From Cylindrodendrum hubeiense (Eukaryota > Ascomycota > Sordariomycetes > Hypocreales > Nectriaceae): a stretch of 29,942 nucleotides of DNA. Location of the stretch: assembly GCA_014621425.1 (NCBI GenBank), contig JAANBB010000465.1:1-29942 (forward strand). Reading direction: 5' to 3'. The position numbers and the translations under genes are program-made. This document shows, piece after piece, positions 1 through 11,274 of this stretch (position 1 is its first letter; every line of letters begins with the position of its first letter). The notes beneath the pieces were generated by a model. It saw nothing but the letters and a program-made list of their open reading frames with translations. It searched no databases and was not told the DNA's origin.

Positions 1-316
1 GGCGGGAGGAGCGGTGGGCGGAGGGTGGAGGGCGGACTGACTGGCGATGTTGTTGTTGAGGATATCATCTTCCTTGACAGCATTGTCGATGATCTTCTTG
101 GAGTTCGCATCGACGATCAGGCATTTCCACTACAAGGCAACGGGTGTCAGCTGTGTCGGGGCGGGAGGTGGGAGCTCCAACGTACATCGCCTTTGGTGAC
201 GCTCTTGATCTGGCCGAGAATCACTGGGAGGGCGCATGAGCAACGATGTCACAGGCGGCAGGGACCCGGACGGAGAAATTACCATCGTGCTGTTCCTGGA
301 CGACGGACAGCCCCAT
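1..316 (-). CDS. sec1: Sec1/Munc18-family secretory protein, 5' part only (three exons, cut by window edge)
   Basis: SM-family protein that binds syntaxin-type SNAREs and promotes vesicle fusion; the Sec1 branch acts at the plasma membrane in exocytosis. Read by hand on the minus strand: exon 1 is 316-283 (34 nt), exon 2 is 223-186 (38 nt), exon 3 is 129-42 (88 nt), and a further intron starts at 41 (GTCAGT) and runs off the window. All introns have GT..AG ends and the frame stays open. The joined start is MGLSVVQEQHD, then ILGQIKSVTKGD, then WKCLIVDANSKKIID and AVKEDDILNNN. This matches the N-terminus of fungal Sec1 proteins (I recall the pattern ILxxI..VT+G-W+.L+VD..SKK+IDN.VK.DDIL). Only about 53 residues are visible, so Sec1 rather than another SM protein such as Sly1 or Vps45 is inferred from this pattern. 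The tiny exons hide the gene from simple ORF scans. Confidence 0.82.
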
Positions 317-532
317 GGTGGACGTAGAACGGCGCGGGCTGCCCCGTCAAGATGCTGCGAGCGAAGGGAGACGGTGGGATTGCTGGGCGGCGAGAGGAAG
401 CGGCGGTTGCGACGGGAGAGGTGGTGGGAGGGTTTGACGTGGGCGAGCGGTCGGCGACAGACCTGCAGAAGCACTGGACGAGTCGAGCTGACGGGGTGAG
501 ATTGCGGAGGCCGGACTTATCAGATCCGAGTC

Positions 533-574
533 GAGGTCCAGGTTGAGGTCCAGGTCGAGGTCAAGATCGAGGTT
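533..574 (+). repeat. 12-bp-period tandem repeat (gaggtccaggtt-like)
   Basis: About three and a half copies of a 12-bp unit built from two related hexamers (gaggtc and caggtt/caggtc/aagatc). It sits 217-258 bp upstream of the Sec1 ATG. Read on the minus strand in one frame it gives an Asp-Leu dipeptide run, but no gene model there is convincing, so it is treated as non-coding low-complexity DNA. Confidence 0.7.
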
Positions 575-1173
575 GGTGTCGTGTCTTTGTCCTGGCAAGT
601 CGGGGCTCTCAGGAGTTTGGCGGGGTTTCACTCAAAGCAGCCGCCGCCCAGGTTCGCTGTGGATCCGCGCCCAGTCCTAGCCCAAGGCTCTCCCAGCATC
701 CAAGGGATCCAAGGACTTGTCCGCCCGCCGTGGTGCTAGCGCCCGCCGCCCTGTTGGCTGATGACGACCGCTGTAAACCCTCGCCATAATCTCCGTCGCG
801 ACAGCCCGCACGTCCTGGAACTCGCCTGTTGGCCCCTGGAGCCTGTCCCGTCTCGCCACCTCCCAGTGCATAGTGGCCTAGTGCTATTAGTGCTACCGCG
901 GTTGCCCGCCATTCCTCGACCGACGGCGGTGAGCATCATGTGCCCACTGTGCCCACGGCATGAGACCTGCAGCTAATGAGGTCATTCCCAAAAGCTTGGA
1001 GGAATGCATATTCCGACTTCGCTCAACAGGCACCAGCAATGATTTTTATCAAATATGTAAAAGAAGCGGATTAGAGGGCTTTCTCTTTGAAACAATCTAC
1101 TTGTCACCATAGCCATCTAGTTCCCTGGCGGTCCCCGTTTCAAAACTTGTCTGTGAGTTGTCTTACAATGCCC

Positions 1174-1210
1174 CTGCTGCTGCTGCTGCTGCCGCCACGC
1201 CGCCGCCACC
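1174..1210 (+). repeat. CTG trinucleotide run followed by CCGCC-rich tract
   Basis: Six perfect CTG triplets (1174-1191) run straight into a CCGCC/CGCCGCC stretch. No open gene covers it. It is a simple microsatellite in an intergenic region. Confidence 0.75.
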
Positions 1211-2068
1211 ATTGGAGGGGCAGTTGAGATGCGTGATTAGTCTAAGCCAGCTCTATGTCGAGATTCGGCGAAGGTTGCCTCACAGGGAACCTACACTAGG
1301 GCAGCTGGACACACAATTAAAACTACCAAGATAACATCCATCAACTCAGCGATCGTTCAAGGGCTCGCAAGGGCTGATGGGGATGCTGCGAGTAGAAGAG
1401 GCGATAGCAGCTAAACTGGCATTTATAACGACTGTAAAAGGTAGCTTCAGAGGCAGCTTCAGTACTACGGTATTAGTTGTATAATATAAAAGTGAATAGA
1501 TCTCGAGTGAGAGTCAGAAAGGGTAGGTTTTAGATAAGTGAACGTAGACTGTACTGGATAAGCAACGTCGAGGAAGAACCCTTCATGGCGGGGCCAGATC
1601 AGAGTTTTGTATGAAAACACCCTCCAAGCCCGAGGGATAACATAGACACTGGATTCCAAAGTCAACAGTCCCAGCAGGGTAAGCGCACAAAGGCTGTCCG
1701 GTCTATCAGGGAAACATTCATATTAAAGAGTAGGTAGACTCGGCTGGATTGGCCCGTTGAGCATAGGTTTGCTTCTCCTGGTAGCAGAAGTTTCATCAAT
1801 AACTTGTACCTCGAAGATTGGTGGTCAGAATCAAATTTGATTGCTATTGTCACATTTTCCTCTGCTTCAATATATCCCGTCCAGAATTATTTGAGATTAG
1901 GTTAACTAAAGGCTTACCCCATTCAACAGAATGTGAAGAGCCACTGGACAGTCATCGAGACCAAGCGTGCCATTATTGAAGGTTGATCTTAGTGTAATGA
2001 GTGAAATGTCGAAAATCACAGATTCCTTTTCCCTGGTGTTGTGAGTACCGTGCCATCCCATGGGTTCA

Positions 2069-2767
2069 TCACCCATCCCCCCTCAGATACCTCTCTACGT
2101 CCACTCTCCCATAGATCTCCCCTTGGAGCCTCTCATTCCGTAGCTTCTCCTTTTCCGCCAACTGCCGCAGCTCCTTTCGATTCAGATTCTTCTGTTTCGC
2201 CACCTTCTCTTTTTTCAGGATGCCCTCAGGCACCGTCGCCCCGATGCCGAGGGTATCCTCTTTGGCCGTTACCTTGATGGGATACCTCAACCCCTCGCCC
2301 TCGCGGCCCAGACCCTGGCGCGCATCAGGGTCCCAGCCCTGTGCCTCGAGGGCGCGTAGTCCCATCCGTGAGCGGTCCAGCGCCGAGGGCGGGTGAGAAT
2401 GCGTCAGGCAGACCTGGTGTGCGAGAGACGCTTCATGTGGTCGTGATGAGGCGGTGGCGGGGAGTTCGCAGACGGGGCAGATCTCGACGGCTTCTTGTGG
2501 CCTTGTCTCGTCCGTCGGCTGCGAAACTGAAGGAGTAGTCTTCAAAACGATGCTAGCGTAGAGATCTCCGATGGCTGTGGCGGGCTTTTTCGAGCCTTCT
2601 ATCGTCGACTTGATGCCAGCATCGGGATCCTTGGCGGGGACGAACTCGACTCGTTTGCGCTTCAGGCCTGAGCCAAACGGCCGTTTGTGGTGGAGGGGTA
2701 CCTCCTCTTCGTCGTTGGAACCGTCATCAGAACCGGCATCAGTAGCAAAACCGCGGAACCTCTGCAT
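2069..2767 (-). CDS. G-patch domain protein with zinc-finger-like motif (GPANK1-like)
   Basis: Predicted 232 aa, single exon. The frame stays open for 65 codons further upstream, but without an ATG, so the ATG at 2767 is used. An acidic N-terminus (residues 9-23) is followed by a basic KRKR patch (36-39), which suggests nuclear localisation. A C2H2-like motif has C97-x2-C100 followed by H117 and H123. A G-patch (about 133-180) shows GLRALEAQGWDPDARQGLG, then the YPIK and LGIG elements typical of the domain. The C-terminus is Lys/Glu-rich and probably helical (186-216). G-patch proteins usually bind and activate DEAH-box RNA helicases in splicing or ribosome assembly; the partner here cannot be told. 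Zinc-finger-like motif followed by G-patch resembles small GPANK1-type proteins. It is divergent from the F-box gene across 282 bp. Confidence 0.85.
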   Translation of the reverse strand: MQRFRGFATDAGSDDGSNDEEEVPLHHKRPFGSGLKRKRVEFVPAKDPDAGIKSTIEGSKKPATAIGDLYASIVLKTTPSVSQPTDETRPQEAVEICPVCELPATASSRPHEASLAHQVCLTHSHPPSALDRSRMGLRALEAQGWDPDARQGLGREGEGLRYPIKVTAKEDTLGIGATVPEGILKKEKVAKQKNLNRKELRQLAEKEKLRNERLQGEIYGRVDVERYLRGDG

Positions 2768-2825
2768 TTGCGGCTGTGGACGCGCTTGGTGTTCGCGTTT
2801 GGTGTAGGTGAGAGAGACCAAACAC

Positions 2826-2893
2826 GAGTGACAGAATGAGTGACAGAATGGGTGATGGAAAGAGTGGCAGAACAAGTGACAGAACAAGTGAAT
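2826..2893 (+). repeat. 12-bp tandem repeat (gagtgacagaat-type), 5-6 copies
   Basis: Units are two exact gagtgacagaat copies, then gggtgatggaaa, gagtggcagaac, aagtgacagaac and a partial copy. The divergence suggests an old array. It lies in the likely 5' leader of the G-patch gene. Because the unit is a multiple of three, the minus-strand frame of that gene stays open through it and would read as Cys-His-Ser-Phe-like tetrapeptides, though without an ATG. Confidence 0.85.
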
Positions 2894-2981
2894 GCTGGTA
2901 CACCCGTTGTGGTAGACTTTAGGCAGGCGGCAGCCCCACCCTCCAACTAAATTCACTAACAACCAGCCTTCCCCGACTGAC

Positions 2982-2990
2982 CTATATATA
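2982..2990 (+). promoter_or_regulatory. TATA-like box of the F-box gene
   Basis: ctatatata lies 60 bp before the ATG at 3050 and is followed by a pyrimidine/A-rich leader ending in tctcaagATGG, a fair start context. Assigned from sequence and position only. Confidence 0.45.
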
Positions 2991-3049
2991 CTTCCCTACC
3001 TACCTTCGGCAAGGCTGCATCAAAATCACAAACAACAAAGCATCTCAAG

Positions 3050-4066
3050 ATGGCAGCACGACCATTTACTCGTGATGAACTCCTTGAGCTCGCATCAATT
3101 GATTCCGGCGTCAACGAGCACCTACTCGATGAAAAGCTGCCGCTCATCCCGAAAACGAAACCCATCCGCCATCCACCAACAACAGGCCTCGGCGCACTCG
3201 ATGTATTGTCTCTCGAATTATTCCACAAAATCCTACCCGATTTGGACCTCTGTACGCTCAGCAACTTTCGTCGCGTCAACAGATGGGCACTGGAAGTGTC
3301 CGAGTCACTCCCCGAATACAAGGACATCTCTCAATACGCACAGAAGGCGGTCCGTGGCGCTCTAAGCATTGGAACGGGTCGCTACATAACCTACCGAGTT
3401 CTCTACAACAGACTATGTTCATCCGAGTGCGAGACGTGTGGAAAATTCGCCGGCTATCTCTACCTTCTCACTTGTAAAAGGGTTTGCCTCTCTTGCCTCG
3501 ACAAAACCAGAATTTATCTGCCTCACCAAGCAGCTCGACGGTTTGGACTTAGCTCGCGCCTGCTGGGGGAAGTACCACGTATGACCGTCATCCCCGGAAT
3601 ATACTCACCAAACGCAATGGAGGCCACCACTAAAGTTTTGCTCGACTAGGATTCCGCAATTCAGGTTGGTATCGCATTCCATGGTTCAGAGGAGGAGATG
3701 TACCGATCCGTTGCAGCTACGCAAGAGTTCAAAAGACTGAAGTCTCAATATCAGCGTGCAGTAGCGAGGCGCGAAGGGTATATAATTCAACGGGCCCCCG
3801 CAATGCCTCGCCGCGAAATCACTGAATTCTGTACAAAGCCGTTGCGGTACGTGGCGACCGTCCCTATGCCTTGGCTGGACATGTCATCTCGCGAGCTCAA
3901 ATGGGGCTTGCACTGTCTCACATGCAGAAACTCGGACAACTCACGGGATAAAGGCTACCATAGAGCACAATTCTCAGTTGATGGCATCCAGCAACACTAT
4001 GCAGATGAACACCCTGAGAAATTCCTGAGCATTCTAAACGGAAGCAACACACGCAACTCGGACTAG
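3050..4066 (+). pseudogene. F-box protein gene interrupted by an in-frame TAG
   Basis: F-box proteins are substrate adaptors of SCF ubiquitin ligases. The N-terminal ORF (199 codons) has an F-box at about residues 49-90, with LGALDVLSLELFHKILPDLDL and then a FRRVNRWA element. Next come paired cysteines (CETCGK, then CLSC) that may bind metal. Codon 200 (3647-3649) is TAG. The same frame then stays open for another 138 codons, starting DSAIQVGIAFHGSEEEM and including a CLTC...H...H motif (residues 290-320), a usual C-terminal part of this mould F-box family as I remember it. The two pieces would form one 338-residue protein. No GT..AG intron of plausible length can remove the stop. So this is a recent nonsense allele, a sequencing error, or a truncated but expressed F-box protein. 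The TAG lies after LLD, where a tyrosine codon (TAC/TAT) would be one base away. Confidence 0.68.
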
Positions 4067-5120
4067 GACCGATTCAACGGCTCTGGGAGGATCCTCGAGC
4101 ACATACACCACAACCCGACCACCAAAGACCATCGACACACTCTCCCTTGGCCTAGCATCAAAACTTATGTTTTCCAGGCTTTATCGTATGGTTGAAGCAC
4201 ATGTGAGGAGCGCTTGGCAGTTGAACCGCAGTGACTGGATCGCACCTCACAATGGTCCTATCCTCTCATCGCATTGATGGAACTGCTCAAACTTTGTGCA
4301 GGCCGTTTGCATACAGTCAGAAATCTCTCGTACACATAGTGTCGTTGGCAGACTCTGAGCTCGGCTGGGGCTGGTTAGTTGGACAGGGCAGATTCGGTAC
4401 TAATGTAGTATACCTTCGATTTTGTATGTCATGGTTGTGGCGTAAAGGGAAGCATACTTGCTAGGTAAGAAATAATACCCAATTCTATGATCGATGCCTC
4501 CTGTTAGCCCAATACGTAAACCCGTAACACTGCCCCTATCCATCAGCAACCGCGAGCTTTCTAAGTCAAGATAAACCAACACATGTGATTGTAATCAATT
4601 ATGGCGTTTCGAATATCCCAACAACTAAACGCTTTGCCAATGCTCTAGTTATCTGGTGCTTGACGAGTGTCCTATGCCCAATTCTCCATATTCAGTTGGA
4701 CCGACCAACAGGTGGTTACGGCTCGGCGCCCGGAAGCGCTCCGCACTAGTCCTCATCACATGATGGGATTGCTTCAACTATCGGCGGTTGTAGTGAACGG
4801 ATCAAGATGCATCTTAGAGGAAATTCAGTCTGTCTTGCATTCATTGTCCACTTTGCCCGTTTCTGGTTCATGGGTTAATAGCTCCACACGGAGACTCAGA
4901 CGGAGCTGGAGGGTCTTGTGGAGAAAGGGCTCCATCTCCCTGCTAGGCCAGGGAAACAAGGTTGGGCTTGTAAAAAAGACAAAAAAGTTTCATTAACAGA
5001 AGATACAAATGAGAACATGATATAAAATACAACAAAATAAGAACGTCAAATTACTAATTTCATTATGATAGCCCGTATACAGATGCTTAGTTTGAATCAA
5101 CACTAACTACATCCTCTGCA
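4067..5120. other. Intergenic region, no gene supported
   Basis: Short frames of 60-109 codons on both strands show no domain-like pattern and no conserved motif. The last 150 bases (about 4970-5100) are A/T-rich and may hold 3' ends of flanking genes. No RNA gene or mobile element was recognised. Confidence 0.6.
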
Positions 5121-5720
5121 TCATCGCCCAGCTGAATGAGGCTGAAGTCCATGGGTAACTTGCTTGAACCAGAGTGGCTGATCGTCTATGTCATAGCCAG
5201 GATGGAGGTCTATCGCCACGACATGTGATTTGCCACTCTGTGAGCGAGCGTCGTCGAGATCATACCAGATGAGAGTTGAGCGCCCGCCGTGACCCCGCAC
5301 AATATTACGATTCGAGATGGGGATGCTACCCTGATCGATTTCGGAGCTCAACCAAGTGGCGAAAGATCCGAGAGCTTAGTCGAAAGGCATGCCTGGGGTT
5401 GAGTACTTGAGTACGTACTGCGCATGTCGTTGGGCCGGGTTGATGGCACCCAACCTTGTCGATGCAGCGGCGTTGGCAAGCCGAAGCCTCCGCAACTGAC
5501 AGCTTCCAAAGGCGTTTCTGGAACACTTGGCTGAGATGATCCCGGAGATAAACGAACTGTGCATCGAAGCCCTGTAAGCCGCATAATCTATCGGCAGTAG
5601 CTCACACCCCAAGGGAAAGTCAAAATGCTCCAATATCTACAGCCTAATGTGCATGCGACATCTGCCAAGGTGGAAACCCGGCATTCGGTTCTCTGGCGCC
5701 ACGTCTACAGATCTGTACAT
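5121..5720 (-). pseudogene. Possible decayed protein-coding gene, function unknown
   Basis: One minus-strand frame from an ATG at 5720 to a stop at 5121 covers 200 codons and is broken only by TAG at 5639-5637 (codon 28) and TAA at 5378-5376 (codon 115). The three open pieces have balanced, protein-like composition: the middle begins EHFDFPLGCELLPIDYAAY, and the last includes RSTLIWYDLDDARSQSG and VVAIDLHPGYDIDDQPLWF. The TAA follows MPFD, and the frame goes on as ALGSFATWLSSEID. I do not recognise the family. Chance open frames are a real alternative, since the region is not extremely GC-rich and no homologue can be checked here. Confidence 0.3.
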
Positions 5721-6509
5721 CGCTTAAGACTCCATGACGTAGACCCGGTGAAGCGCCAAGAAGAAGAAAAGCCCAAGCACGCCAGTAGCCTTATGCACGC
5801 TCGAAGTCGGCGGCCGACCCTTGAAGCATGGGAGTCTCGCCTTCCAGAAGCCCCAAATGCCGTGGCAAGCCCGTTTTTACGGTTCTAGTCTGGTCTCAAG
5901 GGCAGCCCGGTCGGCACTCCCGCGATGACCTCTCGCCTGCATTCCCGAACCGCCGACGACGTCACAACCCACGTTGCGTCGTCGCCAGCTTATTCCCGGT
6001 TGACGGCCGGGCCCCCGCGCGTCGCCGGTTTTCGTGACACGGTGCAAGCCTCAGCCCACGCCCGACCGGGGGGGAGGTGTAGTTGGGGCCGCTGTCGTCG
6101 CGTGTGGCGCGCGCGCCCCGGGATGGCTTACTCATTGCAGCGCCGATTAAGTGAGCAAGCTCGCTCCGTATCTCATCGTATTCCCGGTTCGGGCGGGCGG
6201 AGAACCGGCGCGGGTTCGGCGAGCACAACGCTGTTGACGTAAGTTGTTGGGATGCGGATGCCGTGTAACCGCCGAGTTTGGTGCGTTTGGGGCATCGCCG
6301 TAGGAATCGGCCACCTTTTGGAGGATGGTGCAGAGAAGCATCGCATGATGGCTAGCGAGCAGACATATGGTATATTAAGTCCATCTGCTCTTTCCACAAT
6401 GCCTCGTAAACTGTCAATACTTAGAATCACACACTGAGCATCAAGGTTAAAACCAAGATCGATATTCCCACCATCGACACATATTCCATCTCCATCATCC
6501 TCGTCCACC
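5721..6509. other. Intergenic region upstream of the ene-reductase gene
   Basis: Bases 5890-6260 are strongly GC-rich with many CpG steps and Arg-rich shadow frames on both strands; none is a credible gene. The last 150 bases become A/C-rich with a tatatta element at 6371-6377 and a CT/CA-rich leader before the ATG at 6510, which fits a fungal promoter and 5' leader. Confidence 0.55.
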
Positions 6510-8027
<1,518 letters not shown>

Positions 8028-8143
8028 TAGTTAATAATTTTGTAAATAATTTTAAATCCAAGTAACAGGAACTGGGAAGCTTAGCATTAACTTCTAATTC
8101 GACGCGTATACACCTCGTAAACTTTTGCGTCCAGCCAAATCGA

Positions 8144-10239
8144 TCAGATGTCAATAGACAAATACTCATCCTCCCCATTCACATTAAAAAAGACGGCATC
8201 AATATCGCTATCAGAGAATCCCATACTAATCGTCGCTTCCGCCGCGACCATTTCCTCAAGACCTTGCTTCCTGAGGTTGCCATCGTAGATCTCGATCCCG
8301 TAGACTCCACCACAAGGCATCCCCGCCATCTTGTGTATTTCCGCGCCTGCAACTGGTCGCGAAGTGTGCATGCGCTTGATGTACGAGCGCCCTTCGTGCT
8401 TCTGATTTGGGTGCTGAAGAATCGCCTGGTCGCACAGCGTTTCGATCGAGTGCCATGCAGGAACCTTTGCCATGGACGTCTCATCGTTGTTGTACCGCTG
8501 GAACGCAGCGTCGATCTGATCCCACGCCCGATCAGTATCTCTATGGTCTGGTAGGCGCGCCAGGCAAGATAGAAGTCCGGCGATGACGTGGAGTGGCATC
8601 GGCCACCGGAAAGCCCATTGCCAGTGATATTCTGTCGCCGCCTTCTCTCCTTGAGTAAATTCTTCGAGGCATGAGAGGCATTCATCATAGAGCCTGCGTA
8701 TGTTAGTACCCACATTTTTATTTTCGTTTTGAGAGATAGACTTACCGGCCCTGTAATTGCTCGAATGAATGGCAATTAAGCTTTGGTCGTGAGGGGGATG
8801 CGTGCAGGTATAGAACCGAAACGGTCAACGACTTGATCATAGCGCTGTACCATTTTGTCATGACCTGGTGCATCGGATCTGAGCCGTCGAAATGGTGAAG
8901 AAACTTGAGCTGGACATATTTCGTCGTCTCTTCAATAATGGCTACGAGGTCGTAGCAGTTTGCTGCCGTTTTTCGAGCCTCGGAGATGTTGTGGCTCGCC
9001 CTGCAGATCTCCCTCCTAATCAGTGCTGCAGAGGTATCGCTGAACCCTTCACGGTCTCGCGGCCCAGGATCGCCTCGTGCGAACCTGGAAGTTTTCCACT
9101 CAGAGTCATTGACATTGAGAGGACGCTGAACGTCGCTCATAGACATCAAGACCGACTCAGAGCCGTCTGCGTTGCATGCCTGCGCATCTAGAGCGGCGAG
9201 ATGTCCCCACATCCGCCGCCTCATCTCAACGCACCATGAAGTGTACCCGTAATAAGCTGGGTCACGGTGCATGCCGATCCGTCTAGCGATGCTGCTCGCA
9301 AGCCCAAGGAGTGTGGAGCCTGCTTCGCAGTTACCAGTATGAAACTGACAGGTCTTGAATGTTCATTAGCGACGGCTCGATTGATAGGGTGATGCAACTC
9401 ACAATGTAATACAAAAGGGCGTTAAATAACACGGTACTCCGACTTCTCATGATATTCGCCTGGTCGAAAGCAAATTCCGTCGCTCTCTGGAGGTGGCTAA
9501 TCAGGTCCGCCTGCACGAGGCCCAGTTTTTCCTGGATAAGCGTCGCTGGAAGCACAGACGCGGTGATATATTGCGTCGCAAACATGAGCGACTCGACCTC
9601 GCGGGCAGACACACATGTGCCCGAGCGAAACTCGCCAACAAGCTGCCAGAAATGGCCCTGGTGGTTGATCCGGATAAAAGGTTCGACGTGGTCGAAAAAC
9701 ATGCCGAACATGGCATCCTCCTTGAAAACAGGAAGGTGGAAATGGGACAAGTCCTTGGGCCGCGGATGTGAGGCGGCCATTGTCCAGGCAGGTCGCTGCT
9801 CAGCCTCATCATCAGAACACATGTTCAGAAGGTGATGTGGTGAGTAGCCAAGATGGTCCATATTCATCCAGGAATCCGCTCCCATGTGATATGAGTTTCC
9901 GGGGCCGAAGACTTGGTTCCCCGCGTCGGCGGGGATGTCTGTGTATTCGTCAAAGCTGCTAAACGGGCTTGTGGCTGACGACGAGCTCCTCCGAGTCTGC
10001 TGGGTTCCAGGGCCATGGTTGGAGAGTGAAAATGCCGTCAGGTCTTCTACCATGCGCTCTAATCTCTCCACTCGGTCCTGGAGCATCTGCTGGCTCATGA
10101 CAGACTCCCGTGGTGCTTCATAGACGCATGAGACCCGGTGGCGGATACAGTTGTTGCATGGCTGAGCCTTGTCACATCGGACCTTGCGACGGCGGCAGGC
10201 GCTGCACGGCTTGTTGAAATTGATCACATCGCTCGACAT
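8144..10239 (-). CDS. Zn2Cys6 fungal-specific transcription factor
   Basis: Three exons: 10239-9403, 9344-8746 and 8693-8144, with introns of 58 and 52 nt (GT..AG), giving 661 aa. The N-terminal binuclear zinc cluster is C12-x2-C15-x6-C22-x5-C28-x2-C31-x6-C38 with the basic run RRRKVRCDKAQPC. A heptad-like stretch, LQDRVERLERMVEDL (about 52-66), probably dimerises. A Ser-rich linker follows, then the fungal_trans middle-homology region (roughly 170-420) with FEPFIR-like FFDHVEPFIRINH and the RRIGMHRDPAYYG segment rebuilt across the first intron, then EMRRRMWGHLAALDAQ. It is nuclear, and the target genes are unknown. The nearest candidate is the convergent ene-reductase, since such regulators often control neighbours, but nothing in the sequence proves it. 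Confidence 0.94.
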
Positions 10240-10942
10240 TTTGGTTCACAGGTTCGAGCTGATGAACATTTCGCTATCATACATGACCAGCAAATACATG
10301 GGGTGCGGAGCTGGTGATGCCATGATCTTATGTACTTGAGCGTTTCTGCAACAAGGATTACTTAATTATCACGAAACCACACTTGTCTGGGTGGATCTTT
10401 TACTGAGCCATCACTCCTATACGGAGATAGACGCTTGCCTGCAGCAGCGTCGATTGGGTCAGCAAGTCGGCGCCCGTCGTCTCGGCCGCTCAGAGCCGAC
10501 TGGGACAACAAAGCGAAGCCATAGATTATCCCTGCTCCGAGGAGAGGGTTGCCGTCTTGCACGTGCAGTGCTCTCCACCTAGGTCACAGCTAGGTCAGAA
10601 TGTGGGGGGCATTTGACACTTGTGGCAACAAGTTGCGCTCTTGGGTCGGCACTCCCTTTCCCAGCTCATGCACTCTTCCGCCCCAGGGTTGTGTGACTGA
10701 AACCACCCTGGAGCTTGAAAAAACCCCGTTGGACGGACCCTGCACACCCAATCCCTAGGGGAGCTTGCCTGGCCTGACCACTGAGAGGCTAAGGCAAACA
10801 AGCTCCGAGCTAGGGGAGCACACCTTCAACGGCTGTCGTCGATATCTCACCCCAGTCGACTCAATCACAACCGTGCCCGCGGCCTTTCGTACGACAGTGT
10901 GCTCGCATGTACTCGCAGGTAGGATCCAGCTAGCGCATGGTT

Positions 10943-10970
10943 CTTCCCATGGCTGCTCTTCCCATGGCTG
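10943..10970 (+). repeat. Tandem direct repeat cttcccatggctg (two copies)
   Basis: Two exact 13-bp copies at 10943-10955 and 10958-10970, with a 15-bp period. Each contains the palindromic hexamer ccatgg. No function is assigned. Confidence 0.8.
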
Positions 10971-11061
10971 CGCTGGCTTCTGTCTGGCCGACGAAACGAA
11001 TGGCACTCACCACCAGCGGCGTCCAGATGGATAGATGCCTTGGTCGTGCCAGCAGCCCGTC

Positions 11062-11079
11062 TTTGACGTCTTTGACGTC
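11062..11079 (+). promoter_or_regulatory. Tandem TTTGACGTC, possible bZIP/CRE-like sites
   Basis: Two exact head-to-tail copies of tttgacgtc. TGACGTC is seven of the eight bases of the palindromic CRE (TGACGTCA) bound by ATF/CREB-type bZIP factors. They lie about 820-840 bp upstream of the Zn2Cys6 ATG. Whether they act on that gene is not shown. Confidence 0.35.
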
Positions 11080-11234
11080 TAGGTCGAGCTGAGCAAGCCC
11101 CTGCCAGCTCTGATAGGAAGCGGCGTGGCACAACTGGCTTGATAATCGGGCGGCCGCCGGCTGAAGGCGTAGGATAGGCTTTGACTGGTGGAAAAGACAT
11201 TGATTCGCAATGGGCAGCTCATGGTGCCGATCGC

Positions 11235-11274
11235 ACCCCCTCAACTGGCGCCTCCACTGACCCCCTCAACTGGC
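11235..11274 (+). repeat. Exact 15-bp direct repeat (accccctcaactggc)
   Basis: Copies at 11235-11249 and 11260-11274, separated by 10 bp. It could be a local duplication or a paired binding site; nothing nearby decides between these. Confidence 0.8.

Larger units (their letters stand above)
317..2068. other. Intergenic region, no gene supported
   Basis: Lies upstream of the Sec1 start and downstream of the G-patch stop. Several frames of 60-115 codons exist on both strands, but they have biased Arg/Pro/Ser composition, overlap each other and match nothing I recognise. The first 700 bases are GC-rich and contain a 12-bp-period repeat; a CTG run lies near 1174. From about 1000 onward the base composition is ordinary. 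It should hold the Sec1 promoter and 5' leader. Confidence 0.6.
2768..3049. promoter_or_regulatory. Short divergent promoter region (G-patch gene and F-box gene)
   Basis: The 282 bp between the two ATGs must hold both promoters and both 5' leaders. It contains a 12-bp tandem repeat near the G-patch side and a TATA-like element near the F-box side. No upstream activator site is claimed. Confidence 0.6.

Noticed and set aside
130..631. Arg/Pro/Ser-rich minus-strand frames of 94-114 codons
   Set aside because: They overlap the Sec1 exons or its leader in other frames, have low-complexity composition and no motifs.
3626..3670. An intron that would remove the TAG in the F-box gene
   Set aside because: The only GT..AG pairs around the stop would give introns of about 15-30 nt, below any credible fungal size.
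10245..10270. ggttcgag resembling a tRNA B box
   Set aside because: There is no matching A box at the right distance and no acceptor or anticodon stem; the sequence departs from the B-box consensus.
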